A stretch of DNA of 64,000 nt from Deltaproteobacteria bacterium (GTDB taxonomy: Bacteria; Desulfobacterota; Desulfuromonadia; Geobacterales; Pseudopelobacteraceae). The position numbers and the translations under genes were made by a program. Shown in pieces: positions 1 through 11,716 of this stretch. The notes beneath the pieces are model-generated. The model was not told the origin of the DNA and ran no database searches. It saw only the letters and a list, made by a program, of their open reading frames with translations. The stretch lies in contig JAJZRX010000003.1 of the NCBI GenBank assembly GCA_021850095.1, forward strand, positions 62,001 to 126,000. The letters are read 5' to 3'. Every line of letters starts with the position of its first letter. Position 1 is the stretch's first letter.

Positions 1-2
1 CA

Positions 3-302
3 TTGCCACGCGGCACCAAGCGCGGCGAACTGGTAAGAGACCTGGCCGAACGCGATGGGGTGAATCTCACCACAGCCTACCGTAGGATCAGGCTAGCAAC
101 TGGCGAGCATTTCAAGTCTTCAAAAGGCACATTCATTCAGCGATCCGACAAAGGAACCACCAGGCGGCCGGACGAAAAAGAAAAGGTCCTGGCATATACA
201 AAAACCAACCCGACCGCACGTGGCGCTCATATAAAAAGAGAGCTCAATCTACAAACTTCTTTTGAGCGTATCAACGGATGGATCAGAGAATCCCGCAGAT
301 AA
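3..302 (+). CDS. hypothetical protein, possible HTH-like DNA-binding protein; may begin upstream of the window
   Basis: ORF track; N-terminal segment LVRDLAERDGVNLTTAYRRIR resembles a helix-turn-helix; start near window edge. Confidence 0.4.
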   Translation: MPRGTKRGELVRDLAERDGVNLTTAYRRIRLATGEHFKSSKGTFIQRSDKGTTRRPDEKEKVLAYTKTNPTARGAHIKRELNLQTSFERINGWIRESRR

Positions 303-495
303 AAAAGCGGGCTGATCATCACCATCGATCAGCCCTCAAATCAATCAAATTTTCACGCGGCGCCACACCATCAAATCAACTTTGATATCGTGGTCTCCGA
401 CACCCTCCTGACAAGCACTTTCCAAGCATCGCCAATTTGATTATGTCGCTTTTCAATCACTTATTATGGTGCCCCCCTATAATTTGGTATTCCGG

Positions 496-524
496 TTGAC
501 ACATTCCGGTTTATATATTATTCT
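496..524 (+). promoter_or_regulatory. putative sigma70 promoter upstream of ilvD
   Basis: TTGACA (496-501), 17-bp spacer, TATTCT (519-524). Confidence 0.5.
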
Positions 525-602
525 TACAAATCCTGTCAAACCGCATCAAATGGCTGTTTGACGGGCCGAAACATTCAATCCACCATAAGGATGATAACGA
601 CC

Positions 603-2261
603 ATGCGCAGCGATACAATCAAAAGCGGTCTGGAACGAACCCCGCATCGCGCCCTGCTGAAGGGAACCGGTGTACCCCAGAGTCAGATGGACAAACCCTT
701 TATCGGCGTTGCCACCAGTTTTACCGACCTGATCCCCGGCCATGTCGGTATGCGCGACCTGGAGCGTTTTATCGAGAAGGGCGTTCACACCGGCGGCGGG
801 CACTCCTTTTTCTTCGGCATTCCCGGTGTCTGCGACGGGATGGCCATGGGGCACAAGGGGATGCACTACTCGCTGCCGACCCGCGAGCTGATCGCCGATA
901 TGGTTGAGTCGGTGGCCGAAGCCCATCGCCTGGATGGTCTGGTGCTGCTGACCAACTGCGACAAGATCACCCCCGGTATGCTGATGGCTGCTGCCCGTCT
1001 GGACATCCCCTGTATCGTCGTGACCGCCGGTCCGATGATGAGCGGCCGCGGTCAGGCCGGACGCCAGTTCTCGTTCGTTTCCGACACCTTCGAGGCCATG
1101 GCCCGCTACAAGGCCGGCGTGATCAGCGACAAGGAACTGCAGGTCTGCGAGGATAATGCCTGTCCCGGCATGGGCTCCTGTCAGGGGCTTTTTACCGCCA
1201 ATACCATGGCGATCCTGACCGAGACGATGGGCATGAGTCTGCCGCGCTGTGGTACCGCCCTGGCCGTTTCGGCCCTCAAACGCCGGATCGCTTTCGCATC
1301 CGGCGAAAAGATCGTCGAACTGGTGCGCAACAACGTCACCCCGCGCAGCATTCTGACCCGCGAAGCCTTCGAGAACGCCATCCGCGTCGACCTGGCCCTG
1401 GGCGGCTCTTCCAACACCGTGCTGCATCTGCTGGCCATCGCCCGCGAAGCGGGTGTCGATCTGCCGCTGGAGACCTTTGACGTGCTGGCCAAGGATACCC
1501 CCCAGCTGGCTTCGATGAATCCGGCCGGCGAGCACTTCATGGAGGATCTGGATGTCGCCGGCGGCGTCGCCGGGGTCTTCAAACAGTTGGGAGATAAAAT
1601 CAAGGATACGCAGACGCTTTTCGGTTTGACGACCCATCAGCTGGCCGAGAGCATTCAGAATGTAGACGAGGAGGTCATCCGCCCGCTTGGGAACCCGGTG
1701 AAGAAGGAGGGGGGCATTGCGATCCTCTCCGGTAACATCGCTCCCAAAGGGGCTGTCGTCAAGCAGTCGGGTGTGTCGGCCGCGATGATGCAGTTTGAGG
1801 GCACCGCGCGCTGCTTTGACGCCGAGGAGCTGGCCATGGCTGCCATCATGGAGGGCAAGATCACCTCCGGTGATGTGGTCGTGATTCGCTACGAAGGACC
1901 GAAGGGCGGACCGGGTATGCGTGAAATGCTGGCGCCGACCGCCGCCATCATGGGGATGGGGCTGGGCGATTCGGTGGCGCTGATTACCGATGGCCGCTTC
2001 TCGGGCGGTACTCGCGGACCTTGTATCGGCCACATTTCGCCGGAAGCGGCCGAAGGCGGACCGATTGCGCTGGTGGAAGAGGGCGATCGGATTCTGCTGG
2101 ACATACCCGCCCGCCGTCTGGAACTGCTGGTGGATGAGGCCACCCTGGCCGCTCGCCGGGCACAATGGCAGGCTCCCGAGCCAAAAATAAAGACCGGCTG
2201 GCTGGCGCGTTACGCCAAAGTTGTCACTTCGGCCCACACCGGAGCGGTGACAACTGCCTGA
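603..2261 (+). CDS. ilvD: dihydroxy-acid dehydratase
   Basis: [23 protein letters not shown] start; [21 protein letters not shown] and [21 protein letters not shown] motifs. Confidence 0.97.
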   Translation: MRSDTIKSGLERTPHRALLKGTGVPQSQMDKPFIGVATSFTDLIPGHVGMRDLERFIEKGVHTGGGHSFFFGIPGVCDGMAMGHKGMHYSLPTRELIADMVESVAEAHRLDGLVLLTNCDKITPGMLMAAARLDIPCIVVTAGPMMSGRGQAGRQFSFVSDTFEAMARYKAGVISDKELQVCEDNACPGMGSCQGLFTANTMAILTETMGMSLPRCGTALAVSALKRRIAFASGEKIVELVRNNVTPRSILTREAFENAIRVDLALGGSSNTVLHLLAIAREAGVDLPLETFDVLAKDTPQLASMNPAGEHFMEDLDVAGGVAGVFKQLGDKIKDTQTLFGLTTHQLAESIQNVDEEVIRPLGNPVKKEGGIAILSGNIAPKGAVVKQSGVSAAMMQFEGTARCFDAEELAMAAIMEGKITSGDVVVIRYEGPKGGPGMREMLAPTAAIMGMGLGDSVALITDGRFSGGTRGPCIGHISPEAAEGGPIALVEEGDRILLDIPARRLELLVDEATLAARRAQWQAPEPKIKTGWLARYAKVVTSAHTGAVTTA

Positions 2262-2316
2262 CCGGATACATTATTTATTAAATTAATTCACGCGATATAT
2301 AAAAACGAGGTAACCC

Positions 2317-4017
2317 ATGAAAATGAACGGCGCACGAATAATGCTGGAATGTCTGAAAAAAGAGGGTGTTGACACCGTCTTCGGCTATCCCGGCGGTACC
2401 GTTATCAACATCTATGACGAACTTTTCAGCTTCAAAGAGATCCGCCACATACTGCCGCGCCACGAGCAGGCCGGTACGCATGCCGCCGACGGCTATGCCC
2501 GTGCGACCGGCAAGGTCGGCGTGGCCATTGCCACCTCCGGTCCCGGCGCGACCAATACCGTGACCGCCATTGCCACGGCCTATATGGATTCGATTCCGAT
2601 GGTGATTGTCACCGGCCAGGTGCCGACCGCGTTGATCGGCAACGATGCCTTCCAGGAGGTCGATATCATCGGCATCACCCGCCCCTGCACCAAGCACAGC
2701 TTTCTGATCCGGGATGTCAAGGATATTGCCACGATCATGAAAAAGGCATTCTATATCGCCCGCACCGGACGTCCCGGCCCGGTGCTGGTGGACTTTCCCA
2801 AGGATATCCAGGTTGCCATGGGCGAATTCTCCTATCCCGACTCGGTGGAGATCCGCAGCTACAAGCCGACTGTCGAGGGGCATCCGCGCCAGGTGGAAAA
2901 AGCCTGCAAGATGATCATGGACTCCCGCAAGCCGGTACTGTACGTCGGCGGCGGCGTTGTGCTGGGTGATGCGGCCGAACAGCTGACGACCCTGGCGCGC
3001 AAGCTGGGTGTTCCGGTTACGACCACCCTGATGGGTTTGGGTTCCTTTCCGGGGGACGACCAGCTTTCGCTGGGGATGCTCGGCATGCACGGCGCCTACT
3101 GCGCCAATATGGCCATGACCCACAGTGATCTGATCATCGCGGTCGGCTCGCGTTTCGATGACCGGGTCACCGGCAAGCTGGCCACCTTTGCTCCCCATGC
3201 CAAGATTATCCATATCGATGTCGATCCGACCTCGATCAAGAAAAACGTGCGGGTCGATCTGCCGATTGTGGGCGACGTCAAGGACGTTCTGGCCCAGATG
3301 ATCAAGCTGACCGACAAGACCAAGGACAAGACGGCTGAATTCGTGACCGCGCTGGAGCCCTGGCATCAGGAGATTTCAGCCTGGAAGGATAAACATCCGA
3401 TCAGCTATAAAAACAGCAGCACGACTATCAAGCCGCAGTTCGTGATCCAGAAGCTGCGCGAACTCTCGGATCCTGACGCGATCATTTCAACCGATGTCGG
3501 GCAGCACCAGATGTGGACCGCCCAGTTTTTCAAATTCAACTCGCCCCGGACGCTTCTGACATCCGGCGGACTCGGCACGATGGGTTACGGCCTGCCGGCC
3601 GCCATGGGGGCCCAGGCCGCCTATCCGGGGCGGCAGGTCATCACGATCTGCGGTGACGGCGGTGTGCAGATGAACATTCAGGAAATGGCCACATTGGTGC
3701 AGAATCGGCTGCCGGTCAAGATAGTGATCCTGAACAACAATTTCCTCGGCATGGTTCGTCAGTGGCAGGAGCTGTTCTTTGACAAACGCTATTCCCAGAC
3801 CTGTATGGAGCTGCCGATCGACTTCATCAAACTTGCCGACGCCTATGGCGCCAAGGGTTTTCTGGCCAGCAAGCCGGACGATGTTGAAAAGGTCATCAAG
3901 GCCGGTTTTGCCGAGGACGGGCCGGTGATCATGGAATTCAAGATCGCCCGCGAGGAAAAAGTTCTGCCGATGGTGCCGGCTGGAGCGTCTTTAAATGAAA
4001 TGGTACTGAACGCGTAA
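2317..4017 (+). CDS. ilvB: acetolactate synthase large subunit
   Basis: ThDP enzyme; VFGYPGGTVINIYDEL, GDGGVQMNIQEMATLVQNRLPVKIVILNN. Confidence 0.97.
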   Translation: MKMNGARIMLECLKKEGVDTVFGYPGGTVINIYDELFSFKEIRHILPRHEQAGTHAADGYARATGKVGVAIATSGPGATNTVTAIATAYMDSIPMVIVTGQVPTALIGNDAFQEVDIIGITRPCTKHSFLIRDVKDIATIMKKAFYIARTGRPGPVLVDFPKDIQVAMGEFSYPDSVEIRSYKPTVEGHPRQVEKACKMIMDSRKPVLYVGGGVVLGDAAEQLTTLARKLGVPVTTTLMGLGSFPGDDQLSLGMLGMHGAYCANMAMTHSDLIIAVGSRFDDRVTGKLATFAPHAKIIHIDVDPTSIKKNVRVDLPIVGDVKDVLAQMIKLTDKTKDKTAEFVTALEPWHQEISAWKDKHPISYKNSSTTIKPQFVIQKLRELSDPDAIISTDVGQHQMWTAQFFKFNSPRTLLTSGGLGTMGYGLPAAMGAQAAYPGRQVITICGDGGVQMNIQEMATLVQNRLPVKIVILNNNFLGMVRQWQELFFDKRYSQTCMELPIDFIKLADAYGAKGFLASKPDDVEKVIKAGFAEDGPVIMEFKIAREEKVLPMVPAGASLNEMVLNA

Positions 4018-4031
4018 GGAGAATACGAGCC

Positions 4032-4523
4032 ATGCAACATACAATATCGGTATTGGTTGAAAATGAATTTGGTGTGCTTTCCCGGGTGGCGAGTCTTTTC
4101 TCCGGGCGCGGCTTCAATATTGACTCGCTTTCGGTTGCGCCCACCAACGAAGAGGGGCTCTCGCGCATGACGATTGTCACTCGCGGTGACGACAAGATTC
4201 TGGAGCAGATCAACAAACAGCTCAACAAACTGATCGATGTACTGAAGGTGATCGATTTTACCGACGGCAGCGGCATCGAGCGCGAAATGGCGCTGATCAA
4301 AGTCACGGCTGAGGATGAGAGCCGGGCCGAGGTGCTGCGCATCGTCGATATTTTCCGGGCCAAGATTATTGATGTGACACCCAAATCCTACACGATCGAG
4401 GCCACCGGCAATCCGGTCAAGATTGACGCAATCCTCGATCTGCTGCGTCCCTTGGGATTGAAAGAACTGGTCCGTACCGGTTCGGTCACGATCGGCCGTG
4501 GCGCCAAAGGCTGGAAGGGGTAG
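4032..4523 (+). CDS. ilvN: acetolactate synthase small subunit
   Basis: ACT-domain HTISVLVENEFGVLSRVASLFSGRGFNIDSL; directly after ilvB. Confidence 0.96.
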   Translation: MQHTISVLVENEFGVLSRVASLFSGRGFNIDSLSVAPTNEEGLSRMTIVTRGDDKILEQINKQLNKLIDVLKVIDFTDGSGIEREMALIKVTAEDESRAEVLRIVDIFRAKIIDVTPKSYTIEATGNPVKIDAILDLLRPLGLKELVRTGSVTIGRGAKGWKG

Positions 4524-4619
4524 GCGGGCTCTTTCCGGTTCTACATTGACAGCTCCAGCCGGATGTAGTATCAATTCCGTTCGTTTTATGTAATCAGGTT
4601 AGACCGGTTTACCGGATAA

Positions 4620-5654
<1,035 letters not shown>

Positions 5655-5674
5655 GCGCTAGTCAGCCCGTTTGA

Positions 5675-5711
5675 CAGACACCCCTTTGCCCTTGCGGGAG
5701 AGGGGTGTCTG
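5675..5711. terminator. hairpin between ilvC and psd
   Basis: inverted repeat CAGACACCCCT / AGGGGTGTCTG. Confidence 0.45.
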
Positions 5712-5767
5712 CGCTTGTGGCGTCTTTCCGTTCATCCAGTTTTGTATCTCACCTAATGGAGTCAGGC

Positions 5768-6433
5768 ATGTTCATGGACAATTCATCACCCTTTGCCAAG
5801 GAAGGTTATCCTTTCATCGCTTTTGCCGTCGGACTGACCCTGCTTCTGGGGCTTTCTTCCTGGAAACTGGCCTCGTTCGTCCTGGCCCTTCCGGCAGCGG
5901 TGTCAGTTCTGCTGACCCTGTTTGTTCTGTATTTCTTTCGCAACCCGGAAAGAACACCGCCGGCGGATCCAAAGGCCGTCATAGCCCCGGCGGACGGCAC
6001 CGTGATCGTTTCCGAGCGGGTCGCTGAAACGCCACTGGGAAGCGAGGCGCTCAAGATCAGCATCTTCATGTCGGTTTTCAATGTGCACGTCAATCGGGTA
6101 CCGTTTGACGGCCGTGTGCTGGATGTCTCCTATCATCGCGGAAAGTTTTTCGACGCCCGCGACGGGCGCGCTTCCTGCGAGAACGAGCGCAACGGCATCC
6201 TGCTGGAGACGGTCGGAGGGGTGCGGATCGCTTTCGTGCAGATTGCCGGGCTGATCACGCGTCGCATCGTCTGTTATCCCCGTGTTGGTGATCTGCTGAA
6301 GCGGGGCGAACGCTACGGGTTGATCCGTTTCGGTTCGCGGGTTGATGTGTATCTGCCGGTAGATACGGAAGCATTGGTCAAAATCGGCGACAAAACCGTG
6401 GCCGGCGAAACCGTGCTGGCAAGAATCGGATAA
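5768..6433 (+). CDS. psd: phosphatidylserine decarboxylase
   Basis: YFFRNPERTPPADPKAVIAPADGTV, FMSVFNVHVNRVPFDG, C-terminal LIRFGSRVDVYLP (LGST-like cleavage region). Confidence 0.93.
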   Translation: MFMDNSSPFAKEGYPFIAFAVGLTLLLGLSSWKLASFVLALPAAVSVLLTLFVLYFFRNPERTPPADPKAVIAPADGTVIVSERVAETPLGSEALKISIFMSVFNVHVNRVPFDGRVLDVSYHRGKFFDARDGRASCENERNGILLETVGGVRIAFVQIAGLITRRIVCYPRVGDLLKRGERYGLIRFGSRVDVYLPVDTEALVKIGDKTVAGETVLARIG

Positions 6434-6449
6434 GCGAGGGCAAAGCCGC

Positions 6450-7262
6450 ATGAGTCTGGAACTGCAGCAAGAACCCATCACGAAACGCGACAGCATCAAG
6501 CGCGGGATCTATATCCTGCCCAACCTGTTCACCACCGCCAGCCTGTTTGCCGGCTTCTACAGCATGGTAAAGACGCTCAACGGCGGCAGTGAGGATTTCC
6601 GGATTGCGGCGCTGTTCATCTTCGTATCGGCCATTTTCGACGGTCTGGACGGCAAGGTGGCCCGCATGACCGGCACCACCAGCAAGTTCGGAGTCGAGTA
6701 TGATTCCCTGGCGGATGTGGTCGCATTCGGCGTGACGCCGGCTCTGATGATGTACGCCTGGGCCCTCAAGCCTTTTGGGCGTCTGGGGTGGCTGGCTGCC
6801 TTCCTGTTTCTGGCCTGTTGCGCACTGCGCCTGGCGCGCTTCAACGTGCAGGTTGAAACCGTTGAAAGCAAGCGCTTTGTCGGACTGCCGACACCGGCCG
6901 CCGCCTGCATGGTCGCTTCCACCGTTCTGCTGTCCCACCATTTCGGCTGGCCCAGTTCCTTCAAACGCCTGGCGATTGTGGCCCTGATCTATCTGCTGGC
7001 GTTTCTGATGGTTTCCAATTTCCGATATTATTCGTTCAAGGACCCGGCCTTGATCAAACGCCAGCCCTTCGGTTTTCTGCTGCTGGCGGTTGTTCTGCTG
7101 ATCGTTGTGGCAGCCGAGCCGGTTGTGATGATCTTCTCGATCATGCTGCTGTATGTGTTTTCAGGTCCGGTTGATTTTCTGGTGACCTGGCCGAGACGGC
7201 GCAGGCTGGAAAAGGCGGTGCACAAGGGGCATGAAGCTTCAAGCAGAAATGGTGAAAACTAA
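6450..7262 (+). CDS. pssA: CDP-diacylglycerol--serine O-phosphatidyltransferase
   Basis: CDP-alcohol phosphotransferase motif FDGLDGKVARMTGTTSKFGVEYDSLADVV; follows psd. Confidence 0.94.
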   Translation: MSLELQQEPITKRDSIKRGIYILPNLFTTASLFAGFYSMVKTLNGGSEDFRIAALFIFVSAIFDGLDGKVARMTGTTSKFGVEYDSLADVVAFGVTPALMMYAWALKPFGRLGWLAAFLFLACCALRLARFNVQVETVESKRFVGLPTPAAACMVASTVLLSHHFGWPSSFKRLAIVALIYLLAFLMVSNFRYYSFKDPALIKRQPFGFLLLAVVLLIVVAAEPVVMIFSIMLLYVFSGPVDFLVTWPRRRRLEKAVHKGHEASSRNGEN

Positions 7263-7729
7263 TCTATATCGAAGTGGCTGGCAGTGATTCTGTCCGATGA
7301 TATATCCATGATGGCAAAGGTTTTACGATTGGCTGCGACTGACAGCGTACCGGGGTTTACCAGCAGAAAATCCGAACGCAACTCATTGGTTGCCAGATGG
7401 CTGTGCCCGAACAAAACCGCATCGGCTCCGGCTTCCCGGCCACGTCGCTCAAGCTTCATCAGCCCGCTTTTTACCTGGTAGGCATCTCCATGCGTCAGCA
7501 GAATTCTCTTTCCTTCTCCTGTCCAGACAAGTTCCCGCGGGGCACTGGAACCGATATCGCAGTTTCCGGCGACATTGATGACCGGCACATCCAGCACCTC
7601 CCGCAGCAGGTCGGCATCGGCACTGCCGTCTCCCAGGTGAAATATGATGTCAACCGGTTCCGCCAGTCCGTGGGCTCTGAAGGCCAACGGGGTGTTGCCG
7701 TGGGTATCGGATAGGACTAGAGCTTTCAT
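7259..7729 (-). CDS. YfcE/MJ0936-family metallophosphoesterase
   Basis: MKALVLSDTHGN, GNCD, THGDAYQVKSG, FGHSHLA motifs. Confidence 0.88.
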   Translation of the reverse strand: MKALVLSDTHGNTPLAFRAHGLAEPVDIIFHLGDGSADADLLREVLDVPVINVAGNCDIGSSAPRELVWTGEGKRILLTHGDAYQVKSGLMKLERRGREAGADAVLFGHSHLATNELRSDFLLVNPGTLSVAANRKTFAIMDISSDRITASHFDID

Positions 7730-7791
7730 GGGGCAACTGTATCAGAAGCTCTCTTTTCATAAAAGCCAAAACAGATCAAGGATGGCTGAAT

Positions 7792-8673
7792 ATGTCGAAA
7801 AAAACTGTTATTCTGTTGGCGGCGGGTCTGTTCTTCATGGTCTTTCTCTTTATGGTTTCGGTCATGATTGCCAAGACGCTGATGAAGGGGGCTGATAGCC
7901 CCTTGAGCACCAAAACCGGCATCGGCCTGGTTGAAGTCAAAGGGATGATCCTGGATTCCAAGGAAACCATTCGCCAATTAAGGCATTTTCAGAAACAGGA
8001 CGGGGTCAAGGCGGTGGTTCTGCGGGTCGATTCTCCCGGTGGAATTGTGGCGCCTTCGCAGGAAATCTTTGAAGAGGTCAAGAAATTTGCCGCCAGGAAG
8101 AAGATCATCGTTTCGATGGGCAGCCTGGCCGCATCGGGCGGCTATTATATTTCGGCTCCGGCCACAATGATCTATGCCAATCCGGGTACCATCACGGCCA
8201 GTATCGGTGTGATTTTGAAGCTGTCGAACATCGAGGCGCTGATGGACAAGATCGGCATCAAATCCCATACGCTCAAGACCGGAAAGTACAAGGATTCCGG
8301 TTCGCCTCTGCGTGAATTCTCGCCCGAGGACCGCGCCATGCTGCAGTCGGTGATCGATAATACCCACGAACAGTTTATCAGGGCGGTGGCAGAGGGACGC
8401 AAGTTGCCGGTCAAGGAGGTCAGAAAAATCGCCGATGGACGCATTCTGTCCGGCGAGCAGGCCAGGGGATTCAAGCTGGTTGACCGTTTGGGCACGCTGC
8501 AGGACGCGATTGAGGAAGCCGGCAAACAGGCCGGGATCAAGGGGGAGCCGGAAGTCATCCTGCCACCCAGGAAAAAGGTCAATTACCTGGACATGCTGGC
8601 CGACGGAGCGGAAGGGACGTTTGACGGAACACTCAAGGGCGCTCTGGGCGGTATGCGTCTGATGTATGAATAG
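7792..8673 (+). CDS. sppA: signal peptide peptidase SppA (S49)
   Basis: RVDSPGGIVAPSQEIFEEVKKFAARKKIIVSMGSLAASGGYYISAPA. Confidence 0.93.
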   Translation: MSKKTVILLAAGLFFMVFLFMVSVMIAKTLMKGADSPLSTKTGIGLVEVKGMILDSKETIRQLRHFQKQDGVKAVVLRVDSPGGIVAPSQEIFEEVKKFAARKKIIVSMGSLAASGGYYISAPATMIYANPGTITASIGVILKLSNIEALMDKIGIKSHTLKTGKYKDSGSPLREFSPEDRAMLQSVIDNTHEQFIRAVAEGRKLPVKEVRKIADGRILSGEQARGFKLVDRLGTLQDAIEEAGKQAGIKGEPEVILPPRKKVNYLDMLADGAEGTFDGTLKGALGGMRLMYE

Positions 8674-8743
8674 TCCGTTCAACTCTGTTGATGAAATAAT
8701 CCATCGGCGTGCACTAACAATAACTACGAAAGTGAGGCCAACT

Positions 8744-9634
8744 ATGAACCATTTCCGTGTCATGTCCGTCTGCCTGTTTATCTGTTGCAGTCTGATTGTT
8801 TCCGGGTGTGCCGTGACGGCTCCCTCCCAGACACCGCCGCGCCGTCCCGCCAAAATCGCGCTCGTACTCGGTGCGGGCGCTTCCAAAGGGTTCGCCCATG
8901 TTGGCGTGCTGAAAATACTTGAAAACAACAAGGTTCCGATTCAGATGATCGTCGGCACCAGCGTGGGCAGTTTTGTCGGCAGTCTGTATGCCTATGGTTA
9001 TGACGCCTATGCCCTGCAGAAGATCGCCCTGACGATGGAGCGGGGTGATGTTGGAGAGTTGACGATACCCGATAACGGTTTCCTCAAAGGCGAGCGGCTG
9101 CGGGACTACATCAACACAAAAGTGCGCCAAGCCCCGATCGAGAAGCTCAAAATCCCTTTTTATGCTGTGGCAACCAATATCAAATCCGGTGAAAGTGTCG
9201 TCTTTAACAACGGCAATACCGGCATGGCCGTTCAGGCCAGCTGTTCTATCCCGGGGGTGTTTCAGCCGGCCAAGTTTTCCGGAAACAGCTATGTGGATGG
9301 CGGCGTCGTCAAGCCGCTGGCGGTTGATGTAGCCAGGAAGTACGGGGCGGATATCGTTATCGCCGTTGATATATCGTCCGGCATCGACTCGGTTGTGCCG
9401 ACCTCCACAACGGAAACCATCATGAAATCGATTCAGATCATGTACAACAATATGTCCCAGATCCCGATCAGCCAGGCCGATGTGGTTATCAAGCCCAATG
9501 TCAGTTTCGTCGGTTCGGCTGACTTCAGCCGCCGCAACGAAGCCATTATGGAGGGGGAAAAGGCGGCCATGGCGGCCATGCCCAAAATCAACGATTTGCT
9601 TGCCAAGCTGCGCCAAGAAGGGCGCTTGCCGTAA
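8744..9634 (+). CDS. patatin-like phospholipase, lipoprotein
   Basis: lipobox IVSGC; LVLGAGASKGFAHVGVL, GTSVGSFVGSLYA; DGG(V) motif. Confidence 0.9.
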   Translation: MNHFRVMSVCLFICCSLIVSGCAVTAPSQTPPRRPAKIALVLGAGASKGFAHVGVLKILENNKVPIQMIVGTSVGSFVGSLYAYGYDAYALQKIALTMERGDVGELTIPDNGFLKGERLRDYINTKVRQAPIEKLKIPFYAVATNIKSGESVVFNNGNTGMAVQASCSIPGVFQPAKFSGNSYVDGGVVKPLAVDVARKYGADIVIAVDISSGIDSVVPTSTTETIMKSIQIMYNNMSQIPISQADVVIKPNVSFVGSADFSRRNEAIMEGEKAAMAAMPKINDLLAKLRQEGRLP

Positions 9635-9726
9635 CCGGCAGCCTTTTCCATAAGATTGCTTTTATAAATCAAATCTGTATACTGGTTCACCATAAGAAAA
9701 AACTCATCTATGCAAGGAGCTCCACC

Positions 9727-9924
9727 ATGATTAAAATTGTCAGAAGCAGTGTCGCACTGGTATTGTTGGGAATTCTGGTTGCCGGTCTGTCCGCCTGTCA
9801 GAAAAAGGAAGGACCGCTGGAGAAAGCCGGCAAGGCTATCGATCAGGCGGCCGAAAAAACCGGTGAAAAAATGGAAAAGGTCGGGGAAAAAGTAAAGGAC
9901 GCCGCAAAGGAAGTTACCAAATGA
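9727..9924 (+). CDS. small lipoprotein with charged amphipathic repeats
   Basis: lipobox AGLSAC; EKAGKAIDQAAEKTGEKMEKVGEKVKDAAKEVTK. Confidence 0.75.
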   Translation: MIKIVRSSVALVLLGILVAGLSACQKKEGPLEKAGKAIDQAAEKTGEKMEKVGEKVKDAAKEVTK

Positions 9925-9930
9925 TTCCCG

Positions 9931-9955
9931 GACCCGCTCTGTGCGGGTCTTCTCT
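9931..9955 (+). terminator. intrinsic terminator
   Basis: GACCCGC-tctgt-GCGGGTC followed by a T-rich run. Confidence 0.6.
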
Positions 9956-9993
9956 TTCTGTAGTCAGATGAATGAGATCAGGAAAAAGCCCCC

Positions 9994-10482
9994 ATGACTG
10001 AACAATCACTTATCCTCTGGATCATCGGTGCTGTTCTGGCCTTAACTGGCTTGTGCGGCATGCTGCTGCCGTTTTTGCCGGGCGCCCCTTTCCTGTTTCT
10101 GGGCTTGCTTTTCGGCGCCTGGGCGGAGGATTTCCGTTATGTCGGACTTGGAACCCTGCTGGTTCTGGCAGCCCTGGCGGCGCTGACCTATCTGGTGGAA
10201 TTTGCGGCTTCGATTCTGGGAGTCAGGAAGTACGGCGGATCGAATCGGGCCATGTTCGGCGCCGCTCTGGGGGGGATTGTCGGGATGTTTTTTGGTCTGC
10301 CGGGCATTCTGCTGGGACCAATGGCTGGCGCGGTGCTGGGCGAGTTGTCGCTGCAGCGCACCCTGGATCAGGCCAGCCGCGCCGGTTTCGGCACCGTGGT
10401 CGGGATGGCGGTCGGTATGGCCGGCAAACTGGCCATCGGCATTGCCATGCTGGGGCTTTTTCTGTTTGTCAGGTTTTTCTGA
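9994..10482 (+). CDS. DUF456 family membrane protein
   Basis: LLPFLPGAPFLFLGLLFGAWAEDF; GGSNRAMFGAALGGIVGMFFGLPGILLGPMAGAVLGEL. Confidence 0.85.
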   Translation: MTEQSLILWIIGAVLALTGLCGMLLPFLPGAPFLFLGLLFGAWAEDFRYVGLGTLLVLAALAALTYLVEFAASILGVRKYGGSNRAMFGAALGGIVGMFFGLPGILLGPMAGAVLGELSLQRTLDQASRAGFGTVVGMAVGMAGKLAIGIAMLGLFLFVRFF

Positions 10483-10510
10483 ATAGTGCCGAAGGGTGTG
10501 GAAAGTAAAA

Positions 10511-10542
10511 AGGGCGGGGCGCAGTGGTTTGCGCCCCGTTTT
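10511..10542. terminator. terminator between convergent genes
   Basis: GGGGCGCA...TGCGCCCC hairpin followed by TTTT. Confidence 0.6.
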
Positions 10543-10543
10543 G

Positions 10544-11596
10544 TCACTTTCTCGTTTGCAGTTTTCTGTGGGCATCCAGCAGGATCCGTTCGGTGGTGGC
10601 CCAGTCGATACAGGCATCGGTGATTGATACGCCGTATTTTAGCTGGCACAAGTCGCTCGGGATCTTCTGGTTGCCGGCCTCCAGGTAGCTTTCGATCATT
10701 ACGCCCGAGATCGACGTGTTGCCGGCCAGGATCTGATCCACCACGCTTGCCAGTACTTCGGGCTGTTTCTGGTAATCCTTGTTGGAGTTTCCGTGGCTGC
10801 AGTCGACCATGATGGTCGGCGGTAGATTGTTCTTTTTGAGGGATTCTTCGGTGTGGGCGATGTCCTCGGGATGGTAATTCACTTTTTTGGATCCCCCGCG
10901 CAGGACGATATGCACATCCGGATTGCCGCTGGTCTGGATGATAGAAGTCCGCCCTTCACGGTTGATGCCGAGAAAACTGTGGGGGTGCTGGGCCGCCTTC
11001 ATGGCGTCTATCGCGATCTGGAGGTTGCCGTCCGTGCCATTTTTGAAGCCGACCGGGAAGGAAAGTCCGCTGGACATCTCGCGATGAGTCTGGGATTCGG
11101 TTGTGCGTGCGCCGATGGCGCCCCAACTGATCATGTCGGCCACATATTCGGGGGTGATCGGATCGAGCATCTCGTTGGCCACCGGAACTTCCAGGGCCGT
11201 AATACGGCTCAACAATCCGCGGGCAATGCCGAGCCCTTTGGATATCAGGTGTGTTCCGTTCATGTCCGGGTCATTGATCAACCCTTTCCAGCCGACCGTT
11301 GTGCGCGGTTTTTCAAAATAGACCCGCATGATCAGCAGCAGCTGGTCTTCAACCTGGCGCGAAAGTGCCGACAAACGTTTGGCATATTCAACAGCCGCTT
11401 CCGTGTCGTGGATCGAACAGGGGCCGACCACCACCATCAGGCGGCGATCTTTGCGCTGGATGATGTTCTTGAGCTGTTCACGACTCCTGCTGACGAAGGT
11501 GCGGTCTCTTTCCGATAACGGAAAAACCTGGCGCAGATCGGCCGGAGCTATTATTGGTGTGATGGCGGTGATTTTCAGGTTGTTGGTCTTGATCAC
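10544..11596 (-). CDS. aroG: 3-deoxy-7-phosphoheptulonate synthase (class I)
   Basis: VVGPCSIHD, MRVYFEKPRTTVGWKGLINDP, VDCSHGNSNKDY. Confidence 0.95.
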   Translation of the reverse strand: MIKTNNLKITAITPIIAPADLRQVFPLSERDRTFVSRSREQLKNIIQRKDRRLMVVVGPCSIHDTEAAVEYAKRLSALSRQVEDQLLLIMRVYFEKPRTTVGWKGLINDPDMNGTHLISKGLGIARGLLSRITALEVPVANEMLDPITPEYVADMISWGAIGARTTESQTHREMSSGLSFPVGFKNGTDGNLQIAIDAMKAAQHPHSFLGINREGRTSIIQTSGNPDVHIVLRGGSKKVNYHPEDIAHTEESLKKNNLPPTIMVDCSHGNSNKDYQKQPEVLASVVDQILAGNTSISGVMIESYLEAGNQKIPSDLCQLKYGVSITDACIDWATTERILLDAHRKLQTRK

Positions 11597-11716
11597 TGAT
11601 AGTTCTCCCTTACCGTTGATAAAGGGTGTTATAGTTTTTTTAATTGCGGATTGTCAATGCTTCTCTGTATGAATAGCCAAATAAATCAGTAGGTTAAATT
11701 TTACGAAACAATTGTT

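Noticed and set aside
546-2237. 563-aa antisense ORF opposite ilvD
   Set aside because: Shadow ORF on the opposite strand of a clear ilvD; low-complexity H/Q/G-rich translation with no family motif
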